A stretch of 52,565 nt of DNA, taken from positions 1 through 52,565 of the forward strand of contig JANBPU010000111.1 of the NCBI GenBank assembly GCA_027575805.1, in the 5' to 3' direction. The notes under the pieces are model-generated. The model was not told the DNA's origin. It ran no database searches and was given only the letters and a program-made list of their open reading frames with translations. How positions within the stretch are numbered: the first letter of the stretch is position 1; each line of letters starts with the position of its first letter. Of the stretch, positions 9,957-19,970 are shown one piece after another. Source of the stretch: Mycoemilia scoparia (Eukaryota > Kickxellomycota > Kickxellomycetes > Kickxellales > Kickxellaceae). A program made the translations under genes and the position numbers.

Positions 9957-11856
9957 TTTGCCAAGATGTCAAGACTGCATATTTACTATAGTCATACATC
10001 CGATAGTTAAATAAAACTTTGGGATTTAAATTGACATTTATTTACTATGATAAATAAACACTTAGATACGAATAAAATAATAAAATAAAATGAATATGAA
10101 ATATCAATAGTGTGAAAGAGAAATGTTGATTGAGATGAGAATAGAATAATAGTGATAATGATATTGATGGGGTTATAACATAGGGGGGGGGGGGGAGATA
10201 TGACTATATAGGTATACGAATGTATGTATGAGTACTTAAAATATGTAATAGAATTTCGAAGGTTCACCAATGTCCACTAAATAATGAGAATGAAAGAGAA
10301 GAGAAATGTAAGAGATGAATATAGGGGGGATTCTTTCAAGTCACCATGAAGCCCCATAAAGATGAATAGTAAATATCGTGGTCTTAATCATAATGTTGTT
10401 AATAGCTGGTCCATATTTGTATAACTGGTTGTAATTCACGCCTTTATCACGAAATGAATTGAGGCTAGTAGCATGTAGTTCAATCTAGCGAGGGTTCATC
10501 AAAACTGAACCCGCAATCAGTTTGGTCGACAATAAACGGATCATCATCAGGGTTGTAACCAACAATACTCGCGGCCATCGTGGTCCCAATAGCAAGACTG
10601 AGCGAAATCAGGCAAGAACGAGAAGAAAAAGAAATATGAGATGCTGCTAGTCAACTTCAAAAAATAGCCAGCCACTTTTGTTTAAATAGTTTGAAAAGTA
10701 TCAAGACCCATCTACCCATCCCCAAATTGCTCCCATAGCACAAAAGAGCTGGGACCCTAATTCTTTCTCTGTCTGTATACCAAGATTTCAGACATCGGCA
10801 TGATGTATAAGGGCTGTGGCATCATACACATCGATGAGAACTGCTATGTATGTCTTTTTTTCAAAGACACCACCACGCCATTAAACAGCAAGCGTGATGT
10901 GATTGTTGGCTGTCTCTGGTGCTGCTGGACATTGGAGAAAAACTCTATCAGCAAGCAGCAAAGCGGAGCTCTAGCAAATAGAGTGTCTACCCACATGTCG
11001 GTGCTAACTTGTGTATTCGATAGCCAGCAGGTTAGGTGTTTATTGAGATTTGAAAAATACTGCCATGTCCCCGTATCACTTGCCTCAAATAGTTTCTCGC
11101 ACAAGCTCGCGCTCGCTCACATACACTCACCCTTTACTTTCCCCAAGCATAAATATCTGCTTTGTAAAGCATGCTCTGCCCTGGCTTTCATTGATATGCC
11201 GCCATGATCGCAGCGTCTCTTTACAAGCTACAGCTGCAATTTTTTCGGTCTTTCTGCGAGACACATTTGGCAGGCACATAGGCCTATTGGGATAGACCCT
11301 ATTCTACTGAACAGGGTCGTCACAATGTATTTTGTGCAGGAAATGAGGGTCAAGTGAGTTACAGCAGATCCTTTATTTGCGCCACTCACCCACCTTCCGA
11401 TCTAGAAGCCTTCTCTATGCATTGGGGTGCAGATGTTCTGGTCATGGAATTCGATCATGGCACAGAAATGCTTGATGTTAGACACTCGAGCACGTCTTTT
11501 AGTTTTTTTTGCAATCAGAAAAGGGTTAACATTAGCCCCCCTTAAGCCAAGAAATGGTAACATTCGGTTTCCCATGATACATGACTATGATAACATTATA
11601 AAGAAGGGCCCAATCTCTTGGGGGGGGGCTTCTCTCATTTGTTTAGTTGCTGTGTCTGTATTATTACCCCCAATCAATCAACTTTATCATACTATGCTTT
11701 ATTTATGTGTTTGTTTAAAGAGAAAATATTAATATTGAGATAGACAAGTTGCTTATGAAAAATACAATGAGAGTGATAAATGGTTGTTTCGAAACCGACT
11801 AAAAATCGACCTTGAGAACACATTCAGGATCAGTCCAGGGAATCAAGTATGCTGTT
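9957..11856. other. Long gene-free stretch
   Basis: No convincing gene. It holds a run of 13 G (10183-10195) and a shorter G run near 11622-11630. On the minus strand a 32-codon ORF beginning MAASIVGYNPDDDPF occupies about 10487-10585. Longer frames near 10800-11730 have no recognisable features and look like chance. Confidence 0.4.
10183..10195 (+). repeat. 13-base G homopolymer
   Basis: An uninterrupted run of G in AT-rich intergenic DNA; its exact length may be subject to assembly error. Confidence 0.85.
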
Positions 11857-12087
11857 TTAAGCGTTTTCGGGATATTTGATATAGTTGTCCTTCCCAGAAC
11901 ATTTGTCCAAATGGTGATACCAGTCGGTAGTGTTTCCGTAGTAAACTTGGCAGTGAATACAAAATATGTACGCCCGGCCCGTATCTTCTGCTTTCACTTT
12001 TGTTTTGCAGTCTTTGGTACTTGGACTTGGCTGTGGGTTAGCTGTCACTGCTAGGACTTCTTGAGCGCCGGTATTAGCTTCTGCCAT
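11857..12087 (-). CDS. C2HC mini zinc-finger protein A (76 aa)
   Basis: Single exon, ATG at 12087-12085. The N-terminal half is polar (MAEANTGAQEVLAV, then Ser/Pro/Lys). The C-terminal half has a compact finger CIHC-x12-H-x3-C (CIHCQVYYGNTTDWYHHLDK then C) and ends KYPENA. The same C-x2-C-x12-H-x3-C spacing occurs in the two minus-strand genes to the right, which makes coding status much more likely than length alone would. There is no signal peptide or membrane segment. It could bind nucleic acid or protein; the function is unknown. Confidence 0.65.
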   Translation of the reverse strand: MAEANTGAQEVLAVTANPQPSPSTKDCKTKVKAEDTGRAYIFCIHCQVYYGNTTDWYHHLDKCSGKDNYIKYPENA

Positions 12088-12819
12088 TGTATATTTGGTT
12101 AGCTGCTCCTAATGAAAATTAGCTAATATCAGCTGAAACGAACTAAGACGACGACGGCGATGTGTAAAGCTGTGATTATTATTTTTTGCCATCCAAGGGG
12201 AAATAAAACAATTTGAGGCTGAGAGAGCCCAACTATGGGTATCACTACTTTTTGTATTTCTGACCCATCTGGTTGAATCACACACATCACATGATATCCA
12301 TAATGGCGTGAGTGTCTTTTTGTTTGTACTAAGCAAGGTAACATGTTCCATACCAAAACAATGCAGATAGATGAAAGAAGACAAGCAGCAGCTTTTCTCC
12401 TGGATCTAAACTGAAAACAGACATTAATGGATCTGCACTGTGATGTAATAGACATTGTATCTCCATATAAATATGGTCTACATGACTGGTTAAACATTCA
12501 ACCCCTTCAATGCCTATATAATAAAAAATCTAATGGTGAATTTACACCTGATTATCAATCTTCAAAACCTATAAGAGTAATTAGCATTATGACAATTGTA
12601 TATATATATATGTGTGTGTGTTTGTGTTAAATAGACCAGCTATCTGTTTGAAATGACAATGATAAATATGAAACGAAATAATCTATTCTAACAACTTTGC
12701 GGGATTTTCGATATGGGTGGCTTGGTTTTGCTATACAGATCATCGAAGGTCTTCTCGCTAAGCTTAAGGCTACCTTGAATGCTTTTGGTGTATATAAATG
12801 ATGGATAGCGCCCTGGAGC
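12088..12819. other. Spacer between mini-genes A and B
   Basis: No gene is supported. A TA/TG microsatellite lies at about 12599-12627. The frame of gene B stays open for 43 codons past its TGA (down to about 12690), but this could be chance. Confidence 0.4.
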
Positions 12820-13161
12820 TCAGGATTTTCTTGGATGGCACACAACCTGATGCTCCAAATAGTCAAAGAGATTATCAGTTTCCTCTTTGCAGAACGGGCA
12901 CGATCTGATATCGCACTTATCTTTTTCGACTTTTGGCAGACTTGGCTCGCTTCCTTTTCCATTCGTCTCTTCACGTTCCTTTTCTACTTTTCCTTCTTCT
13001 TTCTGTTTGTCTTCGGTCTTTTCTACATTGGGCTTACTTTCAACACAATCGTCGATATTTCTGCTGTTTTCCAGTACCTGCAGTGGTGCTTCATTGGGTT
13101 GTTGGCTATCAGGTCTATCTGCTACATCCAAATTACTTTTGGAATAGTCATTTACTTCCAT
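12820..13161 (-). CDS. C2HC mini zinc-finger protein B (113 aa)
   Basis: The ATG at 13161-13159 (MEVNDYSKSN) is chosen over non-ATG starts further upstream. About 80 residues of acidic/Lys-rich sequence (repeated EK, KE and EE) precede a C-terminal finger CPFCKEETDNLFDYLEHQVV then C, which is C-x2-C-x12-H-x3-C, identical in spacing to genes A and C. The protein ends HPRKS just after the finger. After the TGA the same frame continues with a plausible sequence (YPSFIYTKSIQGSLKLSEK...) for 43 codons, so a longer ancestral or alternative form cannot be excluded. Function unknown. Confidence 0.65.
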   Translation of the reverse strand: MEVNDYSKSNLDVADRPDSQQPNEAPLQVLENSRNIDDCVESKPNVEKTEDKQKEEGKVEKEREETNGKGSEPSLPKVEKDKCDIRSCPFCKEETDNLFDYLEHQVVCHPRKS

Positions 13162-13902
13162 ATCTAAAAATATAATAATACAAGTGTAAGGGGATGTGGT
13201 GCGGAAATTGGTGGAAGGTAAGTGTGGCAACATTCATGGTCCCGCAGTTCTTTATATATATATATATGTAGCACCCTTTTTGATTCACAGAACCATCAGT
13301 CCTTTTATGAAGATTTCTAAATCAACGGCCAAGGATGCCAATATTATTGACACTAATTCAGTGAAACCTTTTGAATTCATTGATACTAGATTTTCTACAT
13401 ATAATTAGCGTTTATGTATTTTTTTCTGTTGAGCAATATTGGGTTGCCACCAACATTCATGATCATAATAAGAAGCGCTGGAATGTAGATACTGATTATA
13501 TTTGACTGCTTTTTTAAATAATTTTAATAAGCCCCATTAATTGTATGTATACTTCAAACATACATTACATTACATGGGTATTACTCGGAGAATAGAAGAC
13601 TCATTCATTTTGCATGTTCACCTTTGGAGCTAGTAAATCAGAAGAAACACTGATAAGATATTGATGATGGCTGTTTACCCAAACTTTCCCGAGTTGACAT
13701 CTTTTTCAGTATTTGACACATTACAAATAGATGCTACTACATACCAAAACAATCCACCTCTTGTGTTTTGGTGGATGTTGAGAATTTGAACTAAATAGTG
13801 CTTTAAAACATCGCAATCGCAATATCAAATAGACAAAGTTAAACTCCTTGCTTAGCAATCGCTGTATACATCTTTTTTATTTAAAGTAGATAGTAGCTCT
13901 AT
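13162..13902. other. Spacer between mini-genes B and C
   Basis: A 33-codon plus-strand ORF (13308-13408, MKISKSTAKDAN...) is the only notable open frame; I cannot show that it is a gene. Nothing else is seen. Confidence 0.35.
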
Positions 13903-14121
13903 TCAAAGTATAGAAACACTGTAGTTCAAATTTGCTCGATCATCATCAAACTGAGGCACCATATCTAGGCCAGGATTTAATAGGCACATTGAATCGTGAT
14001 ACAAAAGCTCCTCAATGGAGTTGCCTATAAAGTGGCAATACCTGCAAAGATAATAGTTGTGGTTGTGACCGCTTTCTGACAATTCTTTCTTTGGGTTCGA
14101 CCAAACATGATTATTTGGCAT
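13903..14121 (-). CDS. C2HC mini zinc-finger protein C (72 aa)
   Basis: ATG at 14121-14119. A short polar N-terminus (MPNNHVWSNPKKELSESGHN) leads to CRYCHFIGNSIEELLYHDSM then C, again C-x2-C-x12-H-x3-C, followed by an acidic, Asn-rich tail ending NYSVSIL. Here the finger lies near residues 26-46, so sequence extends on both sides of it. It is the third member of a same-strand array with A and B. Outside the metal ligands the three are strongly diverged. Confidence 0.65.
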   Translation of the reverse strand: MPNNHVWSNPKKELSESGHNHNYYLCRYCHFIGNSIEELLYHDSMCLLNPGLDMVPQFDDDRANLNYSVSIL

Positions 14122-15691
14122 GTTTAACTTTTTACTTGATATAAAACAAAAAAATGGAGATTTGAGGGTAGATAATTCGCAGGAGTGAGTTTTTGTGGAT
14201 GTTGCTTTTGCTGATTGGGGACTTAGTTGCTTTTATATATTTGAGAACTCCCCATGTTTAGTGTGAAAATGAAACTTGCTGCGCACTTTATCACTATGGC
14301 AATATCGATTTCCTTTTTTCAAGCATTAGGAACTGGTTGGCAATGATTCAGCTATTACCCATTGGTGGTCTATAATTTTCAAATTAAAACCCAACATCCT
14401 TCAATGACCATAACATTGTTCAGATATGATCCTGCTTGGATCCAAACAAGCACCATTATTGACGACTTTATCCACATGAGAATCTAAATGGATGTTTCCT
14501 TTTGTATTTATAATTGAATAAAGTTCCATCAATCTTGAAGCACCTTTGCTTAAAGAAATCCCTAACAGTATTGCTTAATCATCTAATGCAAGGGAAAATT
14601 TATATATAGCACAGAAGAGTATGAGCCCATGGATCCTTGTATTGCCATGATTTTGTGACTGGTTCACACTTTTATTTTAAACATTTAATATCATCATTTC
14701 AAAATATTGTCAATATCAACATGGCAGTTTAGATTCATAATTTTTGAAGGATACCTTTTGGTGGCCAGAGAATATAGGAGCAATCACAGCCAAACGAGTG
14801 ATCTTCATTTGTTAGTAAACACTCACCCTTCAAAAAAACTACCCAAATATTTATAGCGGTTTTAGATTTGGAATATGGTATTCAAAAGATTGAACCAATT
14901 TTGGTGATCATTTATTTTGTCTTTAATTTATAGACAGGCATGTATGCTATCAATCAAACAGATTAATGTATGCTCATGACAAAAGAACAATTATAAATCT
15001 TATAAAAATTTATCCAGATTTATTTCTACAAAAAATCTAACTTGCTGACATCTACCTAACCATGCCTTAAAGTCAAAAACTGTCAAGGCAGTTAAAGATA
15101 GCTACTAAATAAAAACTTTTAATAAATTCCAATTCCAATTGTATTGAATTTATAACAATAACACGAAACATTAAAATATGCCATTACTTAATTTGGCACT
15201 GCCTGCTGAATTCAATTATAAGAAGAGAGTTGACCTGCTGATACAATTCGTTCATATATTTTAATCGCTTTATTCTAACAACTCATTTTCAAAATACTTT
15301 AAAAATTACTCTTCATTTCTGCTATAACTACTCCAATGTTTCAGGAGCTGTGCAAGATGGTAGTATACTCTTAGTTGTGGTGTCATGAAGAAGAATGGTG
15401 GTCAAATTCAGAGAAAATAAGGGGCCGTTGCATCTTTTGGTTGAATAACGGGCCTACCTTTTTGTGTTTAATACCTTAATAGCTCAATAGCTACAAAATT
15501 TACAATTCAAACAAGACAATTTTGTATATTTTTTACATTTGTATTATGAATATAACCATATAAACTCGTACCTTATTTCTTTTTGATTTACATCTGCATT
15601 TCAATGAAGTTTATAAACATTAAAACCGAATTCACCAGATTAATAATGAAAACTTCAGCTTTATATCTAACCAGAGATATAAACGCTTTGT
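14122..15691. other. Long gene-free AT-rich stretch with one MITE
   Basis: The only recognisable content is a degenerate family A MITE at about 14732-14847. No ORF or RNA gene is supported. Confidence 0.5.
14732..14847 (+). mobile_element. MITE family A, degenerate copy
   Basis: The ends ATAATTTTTGAAGG and CCCTTCAAAAAAACTACCCA are imperfect inverted repeats. The interior keeps the family blocks GGTGGCCA, GCAATCACAGCCAAA and TTAGTAAAC. The length is about 116 bp and the flanking TA dinucleotides have drifted. Confidence 0.75.
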
Positions 15692-16585
15692 TTACTCGGG
15701 GCGGTTATAGGCTCTGATCTTGTCAATAGCCTCTTTGATGGTATAAAAGAAATACGACATCCTTAAAACCATGGCTTGTATATCATCCAAAATCTCATAA
15801 AACGTTTCCACCGTATAATAAAGGTGAAAGTTTTGGTCTTGAGCAAAATACCTTTTTCTGACATCAATGAAATAGGTAAGCTCGTTATACGCAACTTCAG
15901 GACTCATTTCTAAACCTTTTTTGAATCTGGTCATTTCTTCCTCATTTGTAATTCTGCTGGATGCTTCATGGTTAAAGAGATTGTAGACTCTGTTTAGAAC
16001 AATTTTGGCCAAATCCATAAACTCGAGAGTTTTTTGATCTATTCGCAAATATAGGCTCTTTCGTTCTTGGTCGGTTATGGATTCGAGAACTCTTTGATAG
16101 GCGAATTTTGCTGAATTCATAACACCATAAAAGGGATTGAAATCGTGGGCCAGACTGTTAATTTTCTCTGTGGTAGCCTCGTCAGCGACATCAAGGCTTT
16201 CCCAGACATCCAACACGGCCATAATCTGGGCTTCAATATCCAGAAAAATGTCTTCTGCCATCCTATTCATTGTTACGTAGGTGAATGTACTTATTAATGC
16301 TTTAGAAATGGTATTTAAAAGAGCGAAATTGGTAAGTGATAGTGTGGTTGTTTTTTCTACCATCTAGCCTTGAAGGATGTATTTATACCTTGGAAGGTCG
16401 ATAATGGACTGCTTCCAAATTGTTTTTATATCGTTTTGAAAGCCATCAGTGAATTCTAGCTCAAACTCGTCCCAATTATGATGGAGTTGATAAGCAAATA
16501 GACCATGTGCTTTATTGCACACCACCACTTGAGTCAAAAATATTGTTTTTGGGCAAAACCATCTGCTGCACTTAAATGGAATCAA
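15692..16585 (-). CDS. Unknown helical protein, 5' end unresolved
   Basis: Two same-frame open stretches (16585-16367 and 16363-15692) are separated by one TAG at 16366-16364. A 126-base candidate intron, 16388-16263 (GTATAA...AATAG), removes the TAG and keeps the frame, giving ...IIDLPR|MAEDIFLDIEAQ... I prefer this to a nonsense mutation. No in-frame ATG precedes the first stretch, so another 5' exon is probably missing; an alternative is a start at MVEK just after the TAG. The rest is acidic and helical, with conserved-looking aromatic segments (FYGVMNSAKFAYQRV, VETFYEILDDIQAMV) and a C-terminus AYNRPE. No family is recognised. Confidence 0.5.
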
Positions 16586-17049
16586 TATTGTGCATCAATG
16601 AAGCATTGTAACTTTTATACTTCAGAATCAGCTTTAGATCACTGAATCTCCTTGAAATACATCCCGCATGCTTGTATTTTGCTTTATTATTATATATTAA
16701 AAGCACAAATGTGTTTTCCTATCTTAGATATCAAAGATAACGATGTGGCTATTTGGTATTATTGATGATAAGGCATCATATGAATAATAATTTTTGAAGG
16801 GTACATTTTGGCGGCCAACAATCGTAGGGGCAATCACAGTCAAATGGTAGTCCAGTTTTACTAGTAAACTTAGACCCTTCAAAAATTATTACCCATATTG
16901 TTAATCAGAAGAAAATATTTATATGATCCCATAACATGGCTAACAATCCTGTTAATATACTTTTACTTTCAATAACAAAATCAGCTTTATGCATTATTGG
17001 CCCTATATAAATATATGCAGAAAAGTCCTAATATTATAGATATTTAATC
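16586..17049. other. Divergent intergenic region with one MITE
   Basis: It lies between the minus-strand unknown gene and plus-strand LSM8. It contains the intact family A MITE at 16781-16895. Nothing else is recognised. Confidence 0.5.
16781..16895 (+). mobile_element. MITE family A, intact 115-bp copy
   Basis: Terminal inverted repeats (AATAATTTTTGAAGGGT at the left; ACCCTTCAAAAATTATTACC at the right) are flanked by TA at 16779-16780 and 16896-16897. This TA target duplication is typical of Tc1/mariner-type transposition. It has no coding capacity. The interior blocks GGGGCAATCACAGTCAAATGG and TTTTACTAGTAAAC are shared with the copies at 23247 and 48577. Confidence 0.9.
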
Positions 17050-17606
17050 ATGCCGGATATATATAGCTACAATGATAGTAAGTATAATAACATACTTTAT
17101 TAGACGCACCAAACCAAACAGTGCTATATTAACAAAATATAAAATGTATGCCTTGTTATAAAGGCCGCGTGGCAGTCATTACAAACGATGGAAGATTATT
17201 AGTGGTAAGTGCCAGTTCTACGATAATTAGCAAAGCCAATATATGATTACTTTATTCCTGCTATATTGATGAATTGGTTTAAATTTAGGGTATTCTTCGG
17301 GGGTTTGACCATGCTACAAATGTCATAATGGAAAAGTGTCAAGAAAGAATATTTTCTGAAGATGAAGAGACCGAGGTCGTAGATTTAGGCGTGTACTTAA
17401 TTCTAGGCAGTAATATGTATGCATCAGCAATACATCATGACAGTATATTTATGCATTTCAAAGCTCGCATGGTCGTATAGACTATAACCTGAATATAATT
17501 TATATTGGTATATAGCGCCGTAGTTGGGCAGATCGACGAAGCTAAGGACACAATGCAAGATCTAAAGAGCATTCGGGGTTCCCCACTGAATAAAGTAAAG
17601 CACTAG
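17050..17606 (+). CDS. LSM8: U6 snRNA-associated Sm-like protein LSm8 (95 aa)
   Basis: Four exons: 17050-17077, 17164-17204, 17289-17416 and 17516-17606. All introns are GT-AG and the sum is exactly 96 codons. LSm8 defines the nuclear Lsm2-8 ring that binds the U6 snRNA 3' end and acts in splicing. The Sm1 motif reads RVAVITNDGRLLVGILRGFDHATNVIM; the Sm2 region reads VVDLGVYLILGSNIAVVGQID; the C-terminus PLNKVKH is typical. The length equals that of animal LSm8. Oddity: the Sm2 signature is normally Arg-Gly (RGDN or RGSE), but here it is LGSN. The codon is CTA where CGA would restore Arg, and this residue normally contacts RNA. It may be a true change or a single-base error. Confidence 0.9.
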
Positions 17607-17854
17607 GTAGCCTTTCATTGATCTATCGATCCATCCGTCTGGTCAGACCCTATACATACAGTGTTAGATAAAAATCAGATTTCTTTCATAGAGATATGGC
17701 CACACATATGTATGGAATTCGTCTCAACTATGTATAACTAAAAAACCAAAATAACCTCCTTTCATTAAACTACAACTTGGCATATTTTGATTAAAGCTTT
17801 TAATACACACTTGAAAATATTTTAAAAAAATTAAGAGAAAGAGAGTGATTGTGG

Positions 17855-19634
17855 TTATTTCCATGTAGACTGGACTAAATGATCTTGAGTTGTCCTATCA
17901 ACTTCAATCAATCGTTTTCCATAAAGACTATATATGATCTGACTGACTTGTTCGGTTTGAATTCCATTCTCCTCGGCAAACTCTGTCAATTCTTTGCGCA
18001 AAGCCTGCTCAGGCATTCCCAAGAACTCGTTTTCATTGCCATTTGTTTGTTGATGATCATATAGCAGGCATAAAAGTTGGGCACACAGTGTGCGTTGCTG
18101 TGGAGTTACTGCAGTTGCAAGAGACAATCTGCGGCTCATCCTCTCCTCATTGGCATTATTGTTTTCGAATGTTACTCCACCCTTGGCAACAGCATCAATG
18201 GTGTTTATATACAATTGTCTATTATCAGGTATTTAATATGATATATCTATGAGTATACGTTCATTAGTATGTATGTTAAGAATATATCATAGGCAGCACA
18301 ATACTTGCTCTAAGAACTGAATGATGGATTCAAGGTCATCTGTCTCATCAATTAATTGCTGTAAGCGCTCCAAAACCTGTGTTTTTAAGAATAGATCTTT
18401 TTAGTCTATTGTGACCGAAATGTATGATAAGACTGATTAGTTATTATATGGCTAGCTTACCTGGGTAACTTTAGAATGGGAGCTGTACGAACTTGAAGCG
18501 CCAGAGCCATTCCTTTTCTCAGTTAATATGCCATATAGCTCATTAAGGTGCTCTGCGATATCCTTTGGTTGGTTGTTTTCTAAAAGTTGCTCCTTTTCCT
18601 CCAGAATAGCTTTATTGTGCTCAACTTCTTCTAGAATTTGGGCCAGCTGAGGATACCATTTCTTTAGTTTGTAAGTATTCATAAGCAATTTCTTTTATAG
18701 TCCTGCAGCGTTGTTGTTAATGATTCTTACCTCTTTCTTTTTATCTTCTATGAGAGATGCCATATCGGCCTCACTTTTCTCGGATATTTCCACCCGCTCC
18801 ATCAACATATTCAATTGTTCGCTATTTTCATCTAGCTATTTTTTCAACAAATGGTTTTGCTAAATATCATAAAGTCAAAAATAAAATACAATAATCATGT
18901 ATAGAATATTTTTGCTTACCAAGTTCTTTTCAGCTTCAATTTCATTATAGATTTGTTCATACTGAATCTTTGTTTCTGCCAATTCCCTGTCAACCTGCTC
19001 AAACTTAGACTCCTTCCCCTTAAGTTTTGTGTTAATTGTATACTTTTTTAGTTCCCTGGTCAATATATTCTTTTCGTTGGCAAACTCCTGATATTTGTTT
19101 GCAACCATTTCAAGGCGTTCATTGATTTCTGGTAACTCGCTAAACAATGGTTGAAATATAAAATGGGCCTGATTAGATATATATTATTGGTATTGCTAAA
19201 TAGCTTTGGTATTGTGCGACTTTTACTTGCCAAATATCAGCAAGATCAACTGTCTTGTTATAAAACTTTTCAAATTCATTAGCGTCCAGTTCTGTTTCCT
19301 CATCGGCACTATTTAGACAAAAATAATATTATAAATAGAGGGTTTTGTTATATATCGTATAATCGTATGGATTTTGATTGTTTAGTGACTATACTTGCTT
19401 TAAGCTAGTGTTATGGACACCCAATCGAGATAACATATCTTCATACACGCCTTTGGTTCCTGGGGCCACCAGACGAGACTCATATGGCTCCGCATTGCGG
19501 ACAATGAAGGAAGGCTTGCTATCAGACTCGAATGTGTGGTACACATTTAAAGCTGAAAGATTATATCTAGGCTTTGATAAATCGTATGATAACAGACTAT
19601 CCGCCAAACTATCCAAACGATCAATAGCTTGCAT
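17855..19634 (-). CDS. Coiled-coil protein with C-terminal winged-helix-like region (423 aa), seven exons
   Basis: Exons: 19634-19399, 19308-19231, 19139-18920, 18835-18731, 18661-18461, 18376-18309 and 18218-17855 (1272 nt, in frame throughout). Introns 1, 2 and 6 of the list fit only with a GC donor (GCAAGT in each), while introns 3, 4 and 5 use GTAAGC, GTAAGA and GTAAGC. For introns 1, 2 and 6 the nearby GT two bases further on gives the wrong phase. The N-terminus (about 1-100) is conserved-looking (LVAPGTKGVYEDMLSRLG); residues about 105-300 are Glu/Lys-rich coiled coil; the last ~90 residues (TPQQRTLCAQLLCLLYDH ... YSLYGKRLIEVD) resemble a small winged helix. The architecture suggests a spindle, kinetochore or vesicle scaffold protein, but I cannot name it. 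Confidence 0.75.
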
Positions 19635-19970
19635 TTCTAAAGCGACAAGGTAATTATTAAGGCTCAGTAAAAAAATAGTATAATAGTAAATAAAGATGTG
19701 TGTTAGTGTTATTTGGAAAATATAAGCAACCTTTATGCTTTATTTTTGAGTGTCTAAAGTAAACAAACATTATCGGATTAGATCACTGCTAAAATAAATT
19801 AACGGTGATCAAGGACCCTTTATAAAGGGTCTATAATACATTTCTCATACATCTAAAGCTGATTGTTTAATATGAGAAGTAGGACTATTATTCACTATAA
19901 CAATAAATTTGAAACAACTCTTAGGACTAAAAAAGGCTATAACAATGGATACGTATTATCAGACAATTTT

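Noticed and set aside
10487..10585. Minus-strand 32-codon ORF MAASIVGYNPDDDPF
   Set aside because: It looks protein-like and a hydrophobic stretch precedes the ATG in frame, but there is no upstream start or clear intron, so a gene is not supported.
13308..13408. 33-codon ORF between mini-genes B and C
   Set aside because: It is on the opposite strand, has no finger motif and no supporting signal.
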